Shown: positions 47,612-58,812, counted from the first letter of the stretch. The stretch: 64,000 nt of DNA from Molossus alvarezi (GCA_037176705.1 JBAWUJ010000117.1:124001-188000); one strand, 5' to 3'. The notes: generated by a model from the letters alone, not told the origin. Program-made: numbers and translations.

Positions 47612-47980
47612 CAGGGAGGACCCACTTTAATCCCGCCAAGTCCCCTGTTCTCCGGGAGTCTGTGTGGCTCCAGCCGAAAGTTTAGCAGGCTATAGCGTTA
47701 CGAGGGCCCATGCCAGTGGCAAGGGAGGCGGTGTGAATAATTTCCCGCTGAGTTCCCAGGTCCCGCCGAGTTCCCTGGTCCCGCCCAGTTCCCTGGGGGC
47801 CGTGAGTCTGTGCGGCTTCAGAGGCAGGACTGAGTTGGTGTTTCTGGTTAAGTGGTCCTCCAAGATGTTTTTCAGCTGCCCTTTCCAGACGGTTTGCCTT
47901 TATTTTCGTTGTAAATCCAGTTTGGTCTTGGGAGACGGTCTGGGTCGCTCCATTCACTTCGCCGCCATTTTTTCTGTCCA
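47612..47980 (-). promoter_or_regulatory. 5'UTR/promoter of young L1 with YY1-type site
   Basis: GC-rich internal promoter region. It contains about one ~130-bp monomer (47640-47830) of the same kind as the array at 421-925, and a YY1-type site at 47960-47972 next to the target duplication. Shorter than the 5'UTRs of the older L1s here (about 700-850 bp). Confidence 0.7.
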
Positions 47981-47998
47981 TTTACATTCTAGTTCTTT

Positions 47999-49395
47999 AA
48001 GTTGTAGGGTTAGATAGTCAATTAGAAAGTTTTCTGTTTTGGGAAGTAGGCCTGTAGTGCTATGAACTGTCCTCTCAGGACTGCTTTTGCTGCATCCCAC
48101 AGATTTTGTGTTGTGTTTTCATTTTCATTGTTCACCAGGAAGTTTCTTGTTTTCCTTTTCCTATCCTCACCTGTGGACAGTTTTGCATTTATCTTCAGAT
48201 ATAGTAGGAGGAAGAGAGAAATAAAAAGAGAGAGAAAAACATCGATGTGAGAGAGACTTATTGACTGGTTGCCAGGGACAGGACCCATGACAAGGTTGGA
48301 GACTAAATACAACTGAAGCACGTGCCCTTAGCGGGATCCAAACCAAGGACTCTCTGGTCCACAGGCCGACATTCTAACCATTGAGTCAAACCAGTCAGGG
48401 AGGTTTCTAGGAAGTTTTAAATCTCTTCCATGATCTCCTTGGTAACCCATTCATTGTTTAATAACATAATATTTAGCCTCCTTGGGTTGGAGTGTTTTCA
48501 TTGTAATTAACTGCTACTTTTATGCCATTGTGATCTGAGAAGATGTTTTATTTGTTTTTTCAATCTTCTTGAACTTGTAGAGACTTACTTTGTGTCCTAA
48601 CATGTGGTCTGTCTTTGAGGATGTCCCCTGTGCACTTGAGAAGAATGTGAATTAAGCAGTTTTGTGGTGTAATTCTATGTAGATATTTATTAAATCCATT
48701 TGATCTTGTACATAATTTAAAGTCTCTGATTCATTGTAACATTTTTGTCTATATGATGAATTCAGTGATTTCAGTGGGGTGTTGAAGTCTCCTGCTATGT
48801 TTGTGTTCCTTTTTATTTCTTCTTTGAAGTCCTTCAGAAGTTTTACAAAGTATTTGTCATCCTTTATTGGGTTCATATATGTTTACTAAGGTTATATTCT
48901 CCTGTTACTGTTGGATAGATCCTTTCAATGTTATGTAGTGGCCATCTTTGTCTCTACTTATGGCCTTTTATTTGAAGTATATTTTATCAAATATAAGTAT
49001 TAATACCCCAGCTTTTTTTTGTTGTTTTTTTTTTTCTGCTCACTTGGAAAATTCCATCCTTTCACTTTCAAACTATGTGAGTCTTTTGTTGTGAGTTGGA
49101 TCTATTGTAAACAACATATATATGAGTCATGCTTTCTTACTCATTCAGTGTCTCTGTATCTTTTGATCTGAGTGTTTAATCAAGTTACATTTAAGGTTAT
49201 TATTGACGTGTACTTGTTTATTGCCATCTTCCTTTATTATGGTTATGTTTCTCTTCCTATTTCTTCTGCTTATTACAGAAGTTCTTTTGGCATTTCTTGG
49301 AATGCAGGTTTGGTGCTAGTATGTTCCCTTGGCTTTTGTTGTTTGTTTTTGTTTTTTATTTGCATGGAATGCTTTTTATTTCACCTTCTATTTTG
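47999..49395 (-). mobile_element. L1 subfamily C, right part (unit 3) with VES SINE
   Basis: Continues the L1 interrupted at 42533 and matches 20640-22030. The inherited VES SINE is at about 48150-48402. It ends at 'caccttctatttt', the same ORF1 position where the other units join KCNK1, but here an L1 3' fragment follows first. Confidence 0.8.
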
Positions 49396-49702
49396 TTTTT
49401 TTGTTTGTTTTTTAATTTATTAATTTATTTTTGTTACACATGTTTTTCATTTTTCCCCCATTGACACCTTCCTCTACTTGCCCCCATCCCCAGCTTGGTT
49501 GGCTATGTTAATTGGTCATGCATACATGCATGTAAGTTCTGTGTTTTAACTCCTCCCTCACAAAACCCCCTCCTCTGATGCTTGTCGGTCTGTACCCCAC
49601 TTGTATGTCTCTGGGTTAATTTAGTTCAGCAGTTTGATTAGTTCATTATATTGCACAAATTAGTGAGATCATGTGATATTTGTCTTTTTTTGTTTGGCTT
49701 GT
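49396..49702 (-). mobile_element. Short L1 3' fragment
   Basis: T-rich tail, L1 3'UTR and the last ORF2 codons only ('gatcatgtgatatttgtc', 'gtttggcttgttta'), severely 5' truncated. It lies between the L1 C end and an unidentified coding-like piece, and is absent from the other units. Confidence 0.8.
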
Positions 49703-50040
49703 TTATTGAGCACAATTCTCTGTCACACATGCATGGGCTTTGACACCCCCCATGGCCCGCTCCAGAAGGCTTAGTGAACCTGGCAGGAGCAGGAGGAGCC
49801 CAAGGTGGGGCCTCTGGTCCAGCCCAATGCTCTGGCCAAGTTTATGCATGGTTCCCAGGGAAGCTCTGGTTACAAGATTCAGCACCACATCAATGCCACA
49901 TCCTTGCTGCTTTCTATCCTGAGGGAGCAGGAGAAGAAGACAGAAAAGCGAGAAGAAGAAAGGAAAGCTCCCCAGAGCTAGCAGAGCTAGGGCATGGGCC
50001 AGGGGAGTGCTGTGGGCGCGGTGGTACCAAGGGAGGCCTT
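49703..50040 (+). pseudogene. Unidentified coding-like fragment
   Basis: GC-rich DNA with no counterpart in the other three units. On the plus strand a frame ending with TAG at 49979-49981 reads KFMHGSQGSSGYKIQHHINA, then TSLLLSILREQEKK and a Glu/Lys/Arg-rich end (EKREEERKAPQS), which looks like the C-terminus of a real protein. I do not recognise the gene. No intron consensus or poly-A tail was noticed. It could be a fragment of a processed pseudogene joined to the L1 3' piece during reverse transcription. Confidence 0.45.
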
Positions 50041-50866
50041 GGGCACAGGGGCTGGGTAGGCAGGGCTGGACCTTAGGTGGGGGTGGGGCCGGGGACAGGG
50101 GAGCTGCAGGGCAGCCTCCGCTCAGGCTCTGGTGTGGAAAATGCTGCATGTGCCTGGTGCTCTGCTATCTGCTCAGCCTTGTCTTTAGCTCTGTGGTCTC
50201 CTGTCAGTGGTGCTGACCTGTGAGGACCTGCTGCACCAGGAGCTGCACAAGCTGAAGCAGCGCCTCCTGGAGTGCGAGTGCCTGTCCTAGCTGCAGCGTG
50301 AGCAGGTCCTGGGCTGGGTGCTGGAGGCAGCATCCAGGGCTTGTTGGTGCTGAGCAAAGCCTCAGGCCACTGGAACCTGGACTTCACCTCTGCGCGCTCC
50401 TTTGCCAGCACCTTGCTCTTCCCACAGGTAGGATCCCAGTGGCCTGGTACCTTGGCTGCTCCCCACCCTGCCCTCTCCAGCCCCTCTGCCCCTCCTGCCC
50501 CCCCCCAGGTGTCCCCAGCCCCTCTGCCCTGCCTGCTACCTCCCTGGTGTCCCCAGCCCCTCCACCCCACCTGCCCCCATTTTGCACTTCCCAGCCCCTC
50601 TGCCCTGCCTGCCCCTACCCAGGTGTCCCCAGCCACTCTGCCCCACCTGTTCCCACTCCTGTGTCCCCAACCCCTCCTACCCACCTGCCCCCACTCCAGT
50701 GTACCCAACCACTCCTACCTGCTTTGCTCAACTCTGGTGTCACTAGCCCCTCCAGGCTGGCCACAGGCCCCTTCCTGTGCCTCTCCTGTGGGGACTTGCA
50801 AAGGATGGGCTGGTGGAGTCCTAAGCTGGTGAAGTGGCCTCAGGACATCACTTGGGTGTTTGTTTG
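50041..50866 (+). pseudogene. KCNK1P: KCNK1 exon 1 pseudogene, copy K3
   Basis: Start-like ATG at 50141, followed directly by a helix-1 remnant (CYLLSLVFSSVVS); the codons between are deleted. The cap helix is in frame (EDLLHQELHKLKQRLLE) to a TAG at 50288-50290, placed at the Glu of the conserved SEPQ stretch. The shared frameshift after LEA follows. The exon end is at 50427 with GTAGG donor at 50428, then a long C-rich minisatellite and L1 from about 50867. The TAG is identical in K4. Confidence 0.8.
50490..50745. repeat. C-rich minisatellite in KCNK1 intron 1, long allele
   Basis: About seven imperfect ~37-bp units ('ccccagcccctctgccctgc' type). Confidence 0.65.
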
Positions 50867-51545
50867 ATGTATTGCTGGATTGGATTTGCTAATATTTTGT
50901 TAAGGATTTTGGCATCTGTGTTAATCAGGGTAGTGTTCTTTAGTTCTTAGTGTCTTTATTTGGTTTGGGAATTAAGATTATGCTGGCCTCATAAAGTGTG
51001 TTTGGAAGTGTTCCATCTTGGTGGATTTATTGAAATAGTTTGAAAAGAATGGGTGTTAGTTCCTTGAATGTTCAGTAAAACTCCCATGTGAAGCCTTCTG
51101 AACCTGGGATTTTGTTTGCTGGGAGATTCTTGGTTATATCTTCAATTTTCTTAGTTGTGATTGATCTGTTCAAGTTTTCTATCTCTTCCCCGTTCAGTTC
51201 TGGGAGATTATGTATTTCTAGAAATTTGCTCATCTTTTGAATTATTTGTAGTTTCTATGTTGTCTATTTCTGCTGTATTCTTTGCTATTCATTTCCTACT
51301 GCTTAGTCTGTGGTTTTTTATTGTGGTAGTTTGTTTTGTTTTCTTTCTAGTTTTTTAAGTTCTGATGTGAGATAGTCAATTAAAAAATCTTGTTTCCTGA
51401 GGTTGACATATAGGGTATAAAATTCTCTATCAGGACTACTTTCCCTGAAACCCATTGATTTTATGTTGTTGTGTGTTCACTTTCATTGGTTTTCATGAAG
51501 TTATAATTTTTCTTGATCTTCATGTGAACACATTCATTGTTTATT
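50867..51545 (-). mobile_element. L1 subfamily B ORF2 fragment (unit 3)
   Basis: RT-side ORF2 matching 22731-23383 and 58813-59500, including the shared ~180-bp deletion at about 51225. It is not interrupted by HAL1, and is broken at about 51545 by an L1 3' tail. Confidence 0.75.
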
Positions 51546-54500
51546 TTATTTTATATTTTAGATTGTTAATATATTTTATTAATTAATTTATTTATTTTGG
51601 TTAAAAATGTTTGACCCGCCCCCCACTGATTCCCTTTCCCCTTCCCTCCCTGCCCTGTCCCCAGCTTTGTTGTCCATGTGCATTGTTCATGCATACATGC
51701 ATATAAGTTCTGTGGTTTATCTCTCCCCCAGCACCCCCTACTCTGGGTATTGTCAGTCTGTGCCCCACTTCTACGTTTCTGGGACTACCCCATTCCTCAG
51801 ACTGTTATGTTCATTATATTGCACAAATAAGTGAGATCATATGATACTTGTCTCTCTCTGTTTGGCATGTTTTGCTCAAAATAATACTTTCCAGGTCCCT
51901 CCGTGTATTCTCAAAGGATAAGAGATCTTCCTTTCTTATATCTGCATAGTACTCCATTGTGTATATGAACCACAGCTCTTTTATCCTTTTGTCTACTGAT
52001 GGACTCTTGGGCTGTGTCCAGATCTTAGCTATTGTAAATAGTGCTGCTACAAACCTGGGGGTACACATATTCTTTCTAATGGGTGTTTCAGGCTTCTTAG
52101 GTTATATTCCTTGAAGTGGGATCACTGGGTCAAATGGAAGTTCAATTTTTAAGTTTTTGAGGTAACACCATATTGTTTTCCATAGTGGTTACACCAGTCT
52201 GCATTCCCACCAGCAGCGTACTGGAGTTTCCTTACTCCACACCCTCGCCAAACTCGCAGTTTGATGATTTATTGATGGTGGCCATTCTGACAGGTGTGTG
52301 GTGATATCTCAGTGTTGGATAATTTGCATCTCTCTGATGAGTAGTGCTGTTGAGCATTTCTTCATATGGCTCTTAGCCATTTGTATATCCTGTTTGGAGC
52401 GGTGTCTCTTTAGTTCCTCTGCCCATTTTTTAATTGGGTTCTTTGGCTTTCTTTTGTTGAGTTGTATGTGTACTCTATATATTTTTTAAATTAACCACTT
52501 ATTTGATATATCATTGGCAATTATGTCCTCCCATACGGTGGCTTGCCTTTCTATTTTGGTGGTGGTTTCTTTTGCTGTGCAGAAGCTTGTGAGTTTGCCA
52601 AATTTATTTTTTAAGTCTGGTAAATATTTGATGGAGTCTTTGTGGTTTTCTACGTATAGTATCATGTTTTCTGCGAATAATGACACTTTCACTTTCTCCT
52701 TTCCAATTTGGAACCCTTTTATTTTTTCTTCCTGTCTGATTGCTGTGGGAAGCCTTTCAGTACTATGTTCAATAAGTGGGCATCCCTGTCTTTTTTCTGT
52801 TCTTTAGGGAAATGCTTTTAGTTTCTGCCCATTGAGTATAATGTTGGCTATTGGTCTTCATATATGGCCTTTATTATGTCTAGATATGATCTCTCTATTC
52901 CCACACTGCTGAGCCTTTTTGTCAGAAATGGATGCTGGATTTTGTCGAAGGCTTTTTTGGCATCTATTGATATGATCATGTGGATTTTATTCTTCATTCT
53001 GTTTATGTGGTGTATCATATTTTTAGATTTGCAAATATTGTACCAGCCTAGCATCCTTGGGATGAATTCCACTTAGTCATGGTAAATAATTATTTTGATG
53101 TGTTGCTGGATCTGATTTGCTTGTATTTTGTGTAGGATTTTGTCATCTCTGTTCACCAGGGATAATGGCCTGTAATTTCTTTCTTTGTAATGTCTTCTTC
53201 TGGTTTTGGAATTAGAATTATTCTGGCCTCATAAAATGAGTTTGGAAGTCTTCCTTCTTCTTGTATTTTTTGAAATAATTTGAGGAGAATGGGTGTTAGT
53301 TCTTTTTTGAATGTTCGGTAAAACTACCCTATGAAGCCATCTGGGCCAGGGCTGTTGTTTGTTGGGAGAGTCTTGATTATATATTAAATTTCTTCTGTTG
53401 TTATTGGTCTGTTCAAGTTTTCTATCTCTTCCCGGTTCAGTTTTGGGAAACTATATGTTTCTAGGAGTTTGTCCAATTCGGTTAGATTGTCGAATTGGTT
53501 TCCATATAATTTTTTATAGTAGTTGTTAACGATCTTCAGTATTTCTGTGGTATCACTTGTTACTTGTTCTCTTTCATTTCTGATATTGTGTATTTGGGTT
53601 CTCTCTCTTTGTTTCTTGGTGAGTCTAGCTAAGGGTCCCTCAATCTTTTTTATCTTTTTGAAAAACAAGCTCTTTGTTTTATTGATGCTTTGAATTGTAT
53701 TTTTTGGTCTCTATGTCATTTATTTTTTCTCTAATCTTTGTTATTTCCTTCCTTCTACTTACCCTAGGGTTTGTTTGTTTGTTTCCATTCTAGTTTTTCA
53801 AGTTGTGAGTTTAGATAGTCAATTAGAGATTTTTCTTGCTTCTTGAGGTAGGCCTGTAGTGCTATGAACACCCTTCTCAGAACTGCTTTTGCTGTATTCC
53901 ATAGGTGTTTTTTGTTGTTGTTGTTTGTTCATTTTCATTGGATTCCAGAAAGTTTTTAGTTTCTTCCTTGATCTCCACCTTGACCCATTCATTGTTTAAT
54001 AACATGCTATTTAGCTTCCATGTGTTCAAATGCCTTTGCCTGTTCTTGTTGCAATTGATTTCTAGTTTCATGCAAGTGTGATCATAGAAGATGCTTGATA
54101 TAATTTCAGTCATTTTGAACTTGTAGAGACTTAGTCTGTGTTCTATCATGTGGTCTGTCTTTGAGAATGTCCCATGTGCACCTGAGAAGAATGTGAGTTT
54201 TGTAGTTATGGTGTGTAATTCTCTGTAAATATCTATTAAATCCATTTGGTCTAGTGCTTCATTTAGAGTCTCTGTTTCCTTGCTAATTTTTTGTCTAGAG
54301 GATTTATCCAGTGATGTCACCGTGTTGTTGAAGTCCCCTGCTATGATTGTATTTCTATCGGTTTCTCCTTTGAAGTCTTCCCGAAGATGTTTAATATATT
54401 TTGGTGCACCTATATTGGGTGCATATATGTTTTTCATGGTTATATCTTGCTGTTGGATAGATTTTTTTCAATATTATGTAATGGCCTTCTTTGTCTCCAG

Positions 54501-56065
54501 TTATGGTCTTCATTGTGAAATCTATTTTTTCAGATATGAGTATTGCTACCCCAGCTTTTTTTTCCTTTCCATTTGCATGGAAGATTTTTTTTCCATCCCT
54601 TCACTTTCAACTTATGTGAGTCTTTTGTTGTCAGGTCTGTCTCTTGTATACAACATATAGATGAGTCATGCTTTCTTATCCAATCAGCTACTCTCTGTCA
54701 TTTTATTGGAGCATTTAATCTATTTACATTTAAGGTGATTATTGATATGTGTTGATTTATTTCCATTTTTGTTTAATGTGGTTCTGTTTTTCTTCCCTTT
54801 TCTCCTTCTAATTACTGCAGTCCTTTTAACATTTCTTGCAGTGCTGGTTTGGTGCTAATGTGTTCCCTTAGCCTTTTTTGTTGTTGTTGTTGGGGAAGCT
54901 CTTTATTTGACCTTCTATTTTGAATGATAGCCTTGCTGGGTAGAGTAGTCTTGGATTCAGATCCTTGTTTCTCATGACCTTGATTACCTCATGCCATTCC
55001 CTTCTGGCCTGTAGTGTTTCTTGTGAGAAGTCAGCTGAGAGCCTTATGGGGTTTCCTTTGCAGGTAACCTGTTGCTTATGTCTTGCTGCTTTTAGGATTC
55101 TCTCTTTGTCTTTAATTTTTGGCATTTTGATTACTTTGTGTCTTGGTGTGTGCCTGTTTGGTTTCTTCTTACTTGGGGCTGTCTGTGCTTCTTGAACTTG
55201 AATGCTTTCTTCCTTCACCAAATTAGGGAAGTTTTTTCTTGCTATTTCTTCAAATATATCTCTAACCCTTGCTCATTTTCTTGTTCTTCGGGGACTCCTA
55301 TGATGTGAACGTTATTATATTTCTAGTTGTCCCACAGTTCTTTTAAGCCGCCTTCCTGATTTTCAATTTTTTTTTTGATTTTCTGATTGGTAGAATTTTT
55401 TCTACCCTATCTTCTAATTCACTAATCCAGTCTTCAGCTTCCTCTACTCTGCTATTTAGATCTCCCAATGTGTTTTTTATTTCTGATATGTCATTACAGA
55501 AATATGTCATTCTTCATTTCTTCTTGGTGGTTTTTAGTTTCCTACTGCTTGATTTTCCACATTTCTATGTCTTTACTGATGTTGCTCATGTCCTTACAGA
55601 TGCTGTTGAGCTACCTCAAGATCATGGCTCTGAATTCTGTTTCTGTTAACTTGCTTAACTGCTGCTCATTTATCTTCCCTTAGGTAGAGGTCTCTTGTTC
55701 TTTCATTTGGCTTTTATTTCTGTGTTTTATCATTTTGGCTATCACAATGGGCTTTGGATCGTGACAAATTTTCCCTGTTGGTGTTGGTATGCTGCTGTTC
55801 GTGGCTCCCCCTTCTCGTTTTGGATGTACGAGGGAGGACCCATGTTATACACCACTGTCAAGTCTTACTTTCCTGGTTAAAGTAACCCAGGGAATGGTAC
55901 AGTTACCCTTTAGCTTTTTGCCTGGAGGCTATCAGTAGCAGTTACCTGAAGAGCCTTGGCTTCTCATTTGAATAAAAAACTTCCTCAGTTGCTCAGATGA
56001 AGAGGATTTCCCGAGGGTGGGGCAGATGCAGGTTGTTAATGGGCCTCAATTAGCATTTCAGTGTC
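51546..56065 (-). mobile_element. L1 with ORF2 deletion, 5'UTR cut
   Basis: 3' tail and 3'UTR, ORF2 from 51814 to a start at about 54766, ORF1 about 54820-55700, 5'UTR to about 56065. An internal deletion of about 2 kb near 52593 joins 'gcagaagcttgtgagttt' to 'gccaaatttattt'. Readable pieces: 53384-53668 (RT N-side), 53877-54437 (186 codons of endonuclease, GDFNNTVTSLDKSS, FFSGAHGTFSKTDHM), 54868-55221 (ORF1 C-terminal domain). At 56065 the 5'UTR stops inside 'gcatttcagtgtcc' and joins L1 subfamily C. Confidence 0.8.
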
Positions 56066-57880
56066 CAATTTTCTTAGTTGTTATTAGTCTGTTGAAGTTT
56101 TCTGTCTCTTCCAGGTTCTGTTTTGGGAGACTGTATGATTCTACAAATTTGTGAGTTTGTCCTACATTGACCAATTTCTTGGCATATAATTGTTCATAGC
56201 ATTTTAAAACAATCCTGTTTTTCTGTGGTGTCAGTTGTTACTTCTCCTCTTTCTTATCTGAATTTGTTTATTTGGATCCTTTTTTTTTTTTTGTTTCCTG
56301 ATGAGTCTGGCTAAGGGTCCATCAGTCTTGTTTATTTATTTTAAGGAACCAGCTCTTTATTTCATTGATCTTTTGAATTGTTTTTTAGTTTCTATGTCAT
56401 TTATTTTCACTCCGAATTTTTCTATTTATTTCCTCCTACTTGCTCTGGATTTCTTTTTCTTTATATTCTCGTTCTTTAAGTTGTAGGGTTAGATAGTCAA
56501 TTAGAAAGTTTTCTGTTTTTGGAAGTAGGCATGTAGTGCTATGAACTGTCCTCTCAAGACTGCTTTTGCTGCATCCCACAGATTTTGTGTTGTTGTGTTT
56601 TCATTTTTATTGTTCTCCAGGAAGTTTTTCTTTTCCTATCCTCACCTCTGGACAGGTTTGCATTTATCTTCAGATAGAGTAGGAGGAAGAGAGAAATAGA
56701 GAGAGAAAAACATCGATGTGAGAGAGACTTTTTGACTGGTTGCCACACATATGACCCCAGACAAGTTTGGAGAGTAAATAAACTGAAGCACGCGCCCTTA
56801 GCGAGTACCAAACGTAGGACTCTCTGGTCCACAAGCCGACATTCTAACCGTTGAGTCAAACCAGTCAGGGAGGTTTTCAGGAAGTTTTAAATCTCTTCCT
56901 TGATCTCCTTGGTAACGCATTCATAGTTTAATAACATAATATTTAGCCTCCTTGGGTTGGAGTGTTTTCATTGTAATTAACTGCTACTTTTATGCCATTG
57001 TGATCTGAGAAGATACTTTATTTGTTCTTTTCAATCTTCTTGAACTTGAAGAGACTTACTTTGTGTCCTAATATATGGTCTGCCTTTGAGGATGTCCCCT
57101 GTGCCCTTTAGAAGAATGTGAATTAAGCAGTTTTGTGGTGTAATTCTATGAAAATATTTATTAAATCCATTTGATCTTGTACTTAATTTAAAGTCTCTGA
57201 TTCATTGTTAAATTTTTGTCTAGATGATCGATTTAGTGATGTCAGTGGGTTGTTGAAGTCTCCTGCTATGATTTTGTTGCTTTTTATTTTTTCTTTGAAT
57301 TCTCCCCAAGTTTTACATAGTATCTGTATTCCTTCATTGGGTGCATATATGTTTACTAAGGTAATATTCTCCTGTTCCTGTTGGATAGATCTTTTCAATG
57401 TTATGTAGTGGCCTTCTTTGCCTCTATTTATGGCCTTCATTTTGAAGTATATTTTATCAAATAGAAGTATTGCTACCCCAGGTTTTTATGTTGTTGTTTA
57501 TTTTATTTTTTTCAGCTTGCTTGTAAAATTCCATCCTTTCACTTTCAAACTATGTGAGTCTTTTTTTGTGAGTTGGATCTATTGTAAACAACATATATAT
57601 GAGTCATGCTTTCTTATCCATTCAGTGTCTCTGTGTCTTTTGATCAGAGTGTTCAATCAATTTACATTTAAGGTTATTATTGATGAGTACTTATTTATTG
57701 CCATCTTTATTTGTTATGGTCATGTTTCTCTTTCTATTTCTTATACTTATTACAGCAGTTCTTTTGGCATTTCTTGGAGTGCTAGATTGGTGCTAATATG
57801 TTCCCTTGTCTTTTGTTGTTTATTTGTTTTTGTTTTTTATTTGCATGGAATGCTTTACATTTCACCTTCTATTTTGGGTT
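56066..57880 (-). mobile_element. L1 subfamily C fragment (unit 4) with VES SINE
   Basis: Begins inside ORF2 ('aattttcttagttgttatt') and runs to the ORF1 C-terminal end at 'accttctatttt'. The inherited VES SINE lies at about 56625-56872. Remnant ORF: 57183-57440 (endonuclease piece, GDFNNPLTSLNRSSRQ). Confidence 0.8.
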
Positions 57881-58812
57881 TGGGGGTGTGAGAGGCGGGG
57901 CGGGCCAAAGGCAGGGTGAGGCCAGAGGCAGACACAGGCAAGCTGAGAGGTCTGCTCTGCTCTGGCTCAGGCATGGGAAGATCCTTCAGGACCCAGGTGA
58001 CCTGCAGCTCCTGCGTGCACCTTGTTGGTGCCTTGCTCGACCTTTGCTTTGGCTTCTGGTGCTTGGCTACCTGCTCTGCCTGGTCTTCAGAACCCTGGTC
58101 TCTCAAAAGTGTCACTGCCCTGTGAGGACCTGCTGTGCCAGGAGCTGCACAAGCTGAAGATGCGCCTCCTGGAGCGCGAAAGCCTGTCCTAGCCGCAGCT
58201 TGAGCAGGTCCTGGGCCGGGTGCTGGAGGCAGCAGCTATGGCATGTCCGTGCTCAGCAATGCCTCAGGCCACTGGATACTGGACTTCATCTATGCGCTCT
58301 CCTTCGCCAGCACCGTGTGCTCCACCACAGGTAGGATCCCAGTGGCCGTGCACCTCGTCCGCTACACATCGTGCTTCCCACCTCATGCTTCTCCAGTGCC
58401 CCATCCTGCCTGCCCCCATCCCGGTGTCACCAGCCCCTCCGCCCTGCCTGCTCCCTCCCTGGAGTCACCAACCCCTATGCCCCACCAGTCCCCACCCAGG
58501 TGTCACTAGCCCCTCCACCCCTCCTGCCCCCTCTTCAGTGGCAGCAGCCCAAATGCCCCGGCTGCCCCCACCCCTTTGTCACCAGACCCTCCGCCAAACC
58601 TGCTCCCTCTCTGGTGTCACCAGCCCCTCTGCCCAGCCTGCTACCTCCCTGGTGTCCCCAGCCTCTCCGTCCCACATGCCCCTACTCCAGTGTCACCAGC
58701 CCCTCCAGCCTGGCCACCGGCCCCTCCCTGAGCTTCGCCTGTGGGGCCTCTCAAAGGGCAGGCTGGTAGAGTCTGAAGCTGGTGAAGTGGCCTCATGACC
58801 TCACTTGGGTGT
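57881..58812 (+). pseudogene. KCNK1P: KCNK1 exon 1 pseudogene, copy K4
   Basis: Most recognisable copy. The start codon position reads ATC (57981-57983) instead of ATG. Downstream SSCVHLV and, in another frame, LVLGYLLCLVF correspond to the N-terminus and first membrane helix of KCNK1. Cap helix follows, with TAG at 58190-58192. After the shared frameshift the frame reads SVLSNASGHWILDF and SFASTVCSTTG, an excellent match to the cap and pore entry, ending at 58330 with GTAGG donor at 58331. Intron-like DNA with the longest minisatellite follows to the L1 junction near 58812. Multiple lesions exclude function. Confidence 0.9.
58405..58705. repeat. C-rich minisatellite in KCNK1 intron 1, longest allele
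   Basis: About eight imperfect ~37-bp units ('gtgtcaccagcccctccgcc' type), the longest of the four arrays. Confidence 0.65.

Larger units (their letters stand above)
42551..47980 (-). mobile_element. Young full-length L1
   Basis: About 5.4 kb, poly-A (T run) at the left, 3'UTR 42560-42750, ORF2 42751-46573, ORF1 46619-47611, 5'UTR 47612-47980. Bounded by a perfect 18-bp target-site duplication. The 5' end has a YY1-type site (minus AAAAATGGCGGCG, 47960-47972) and about one promoter monomer. Lowest visible decay of any L1 here: ORF1 is open throughout and ORF2 has only a few lesions. Missing from the paralogous units, so it is later than the duplication. Confidence 0.9.

Noticed and set aside
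58220..58798. 192-codon Pro/Ser-rich plus-strand open frame
   Set aside because: Reads through exon-1 remnant, splice donor and minisatellite. Proline-rich translation of the repeat, not a protein.
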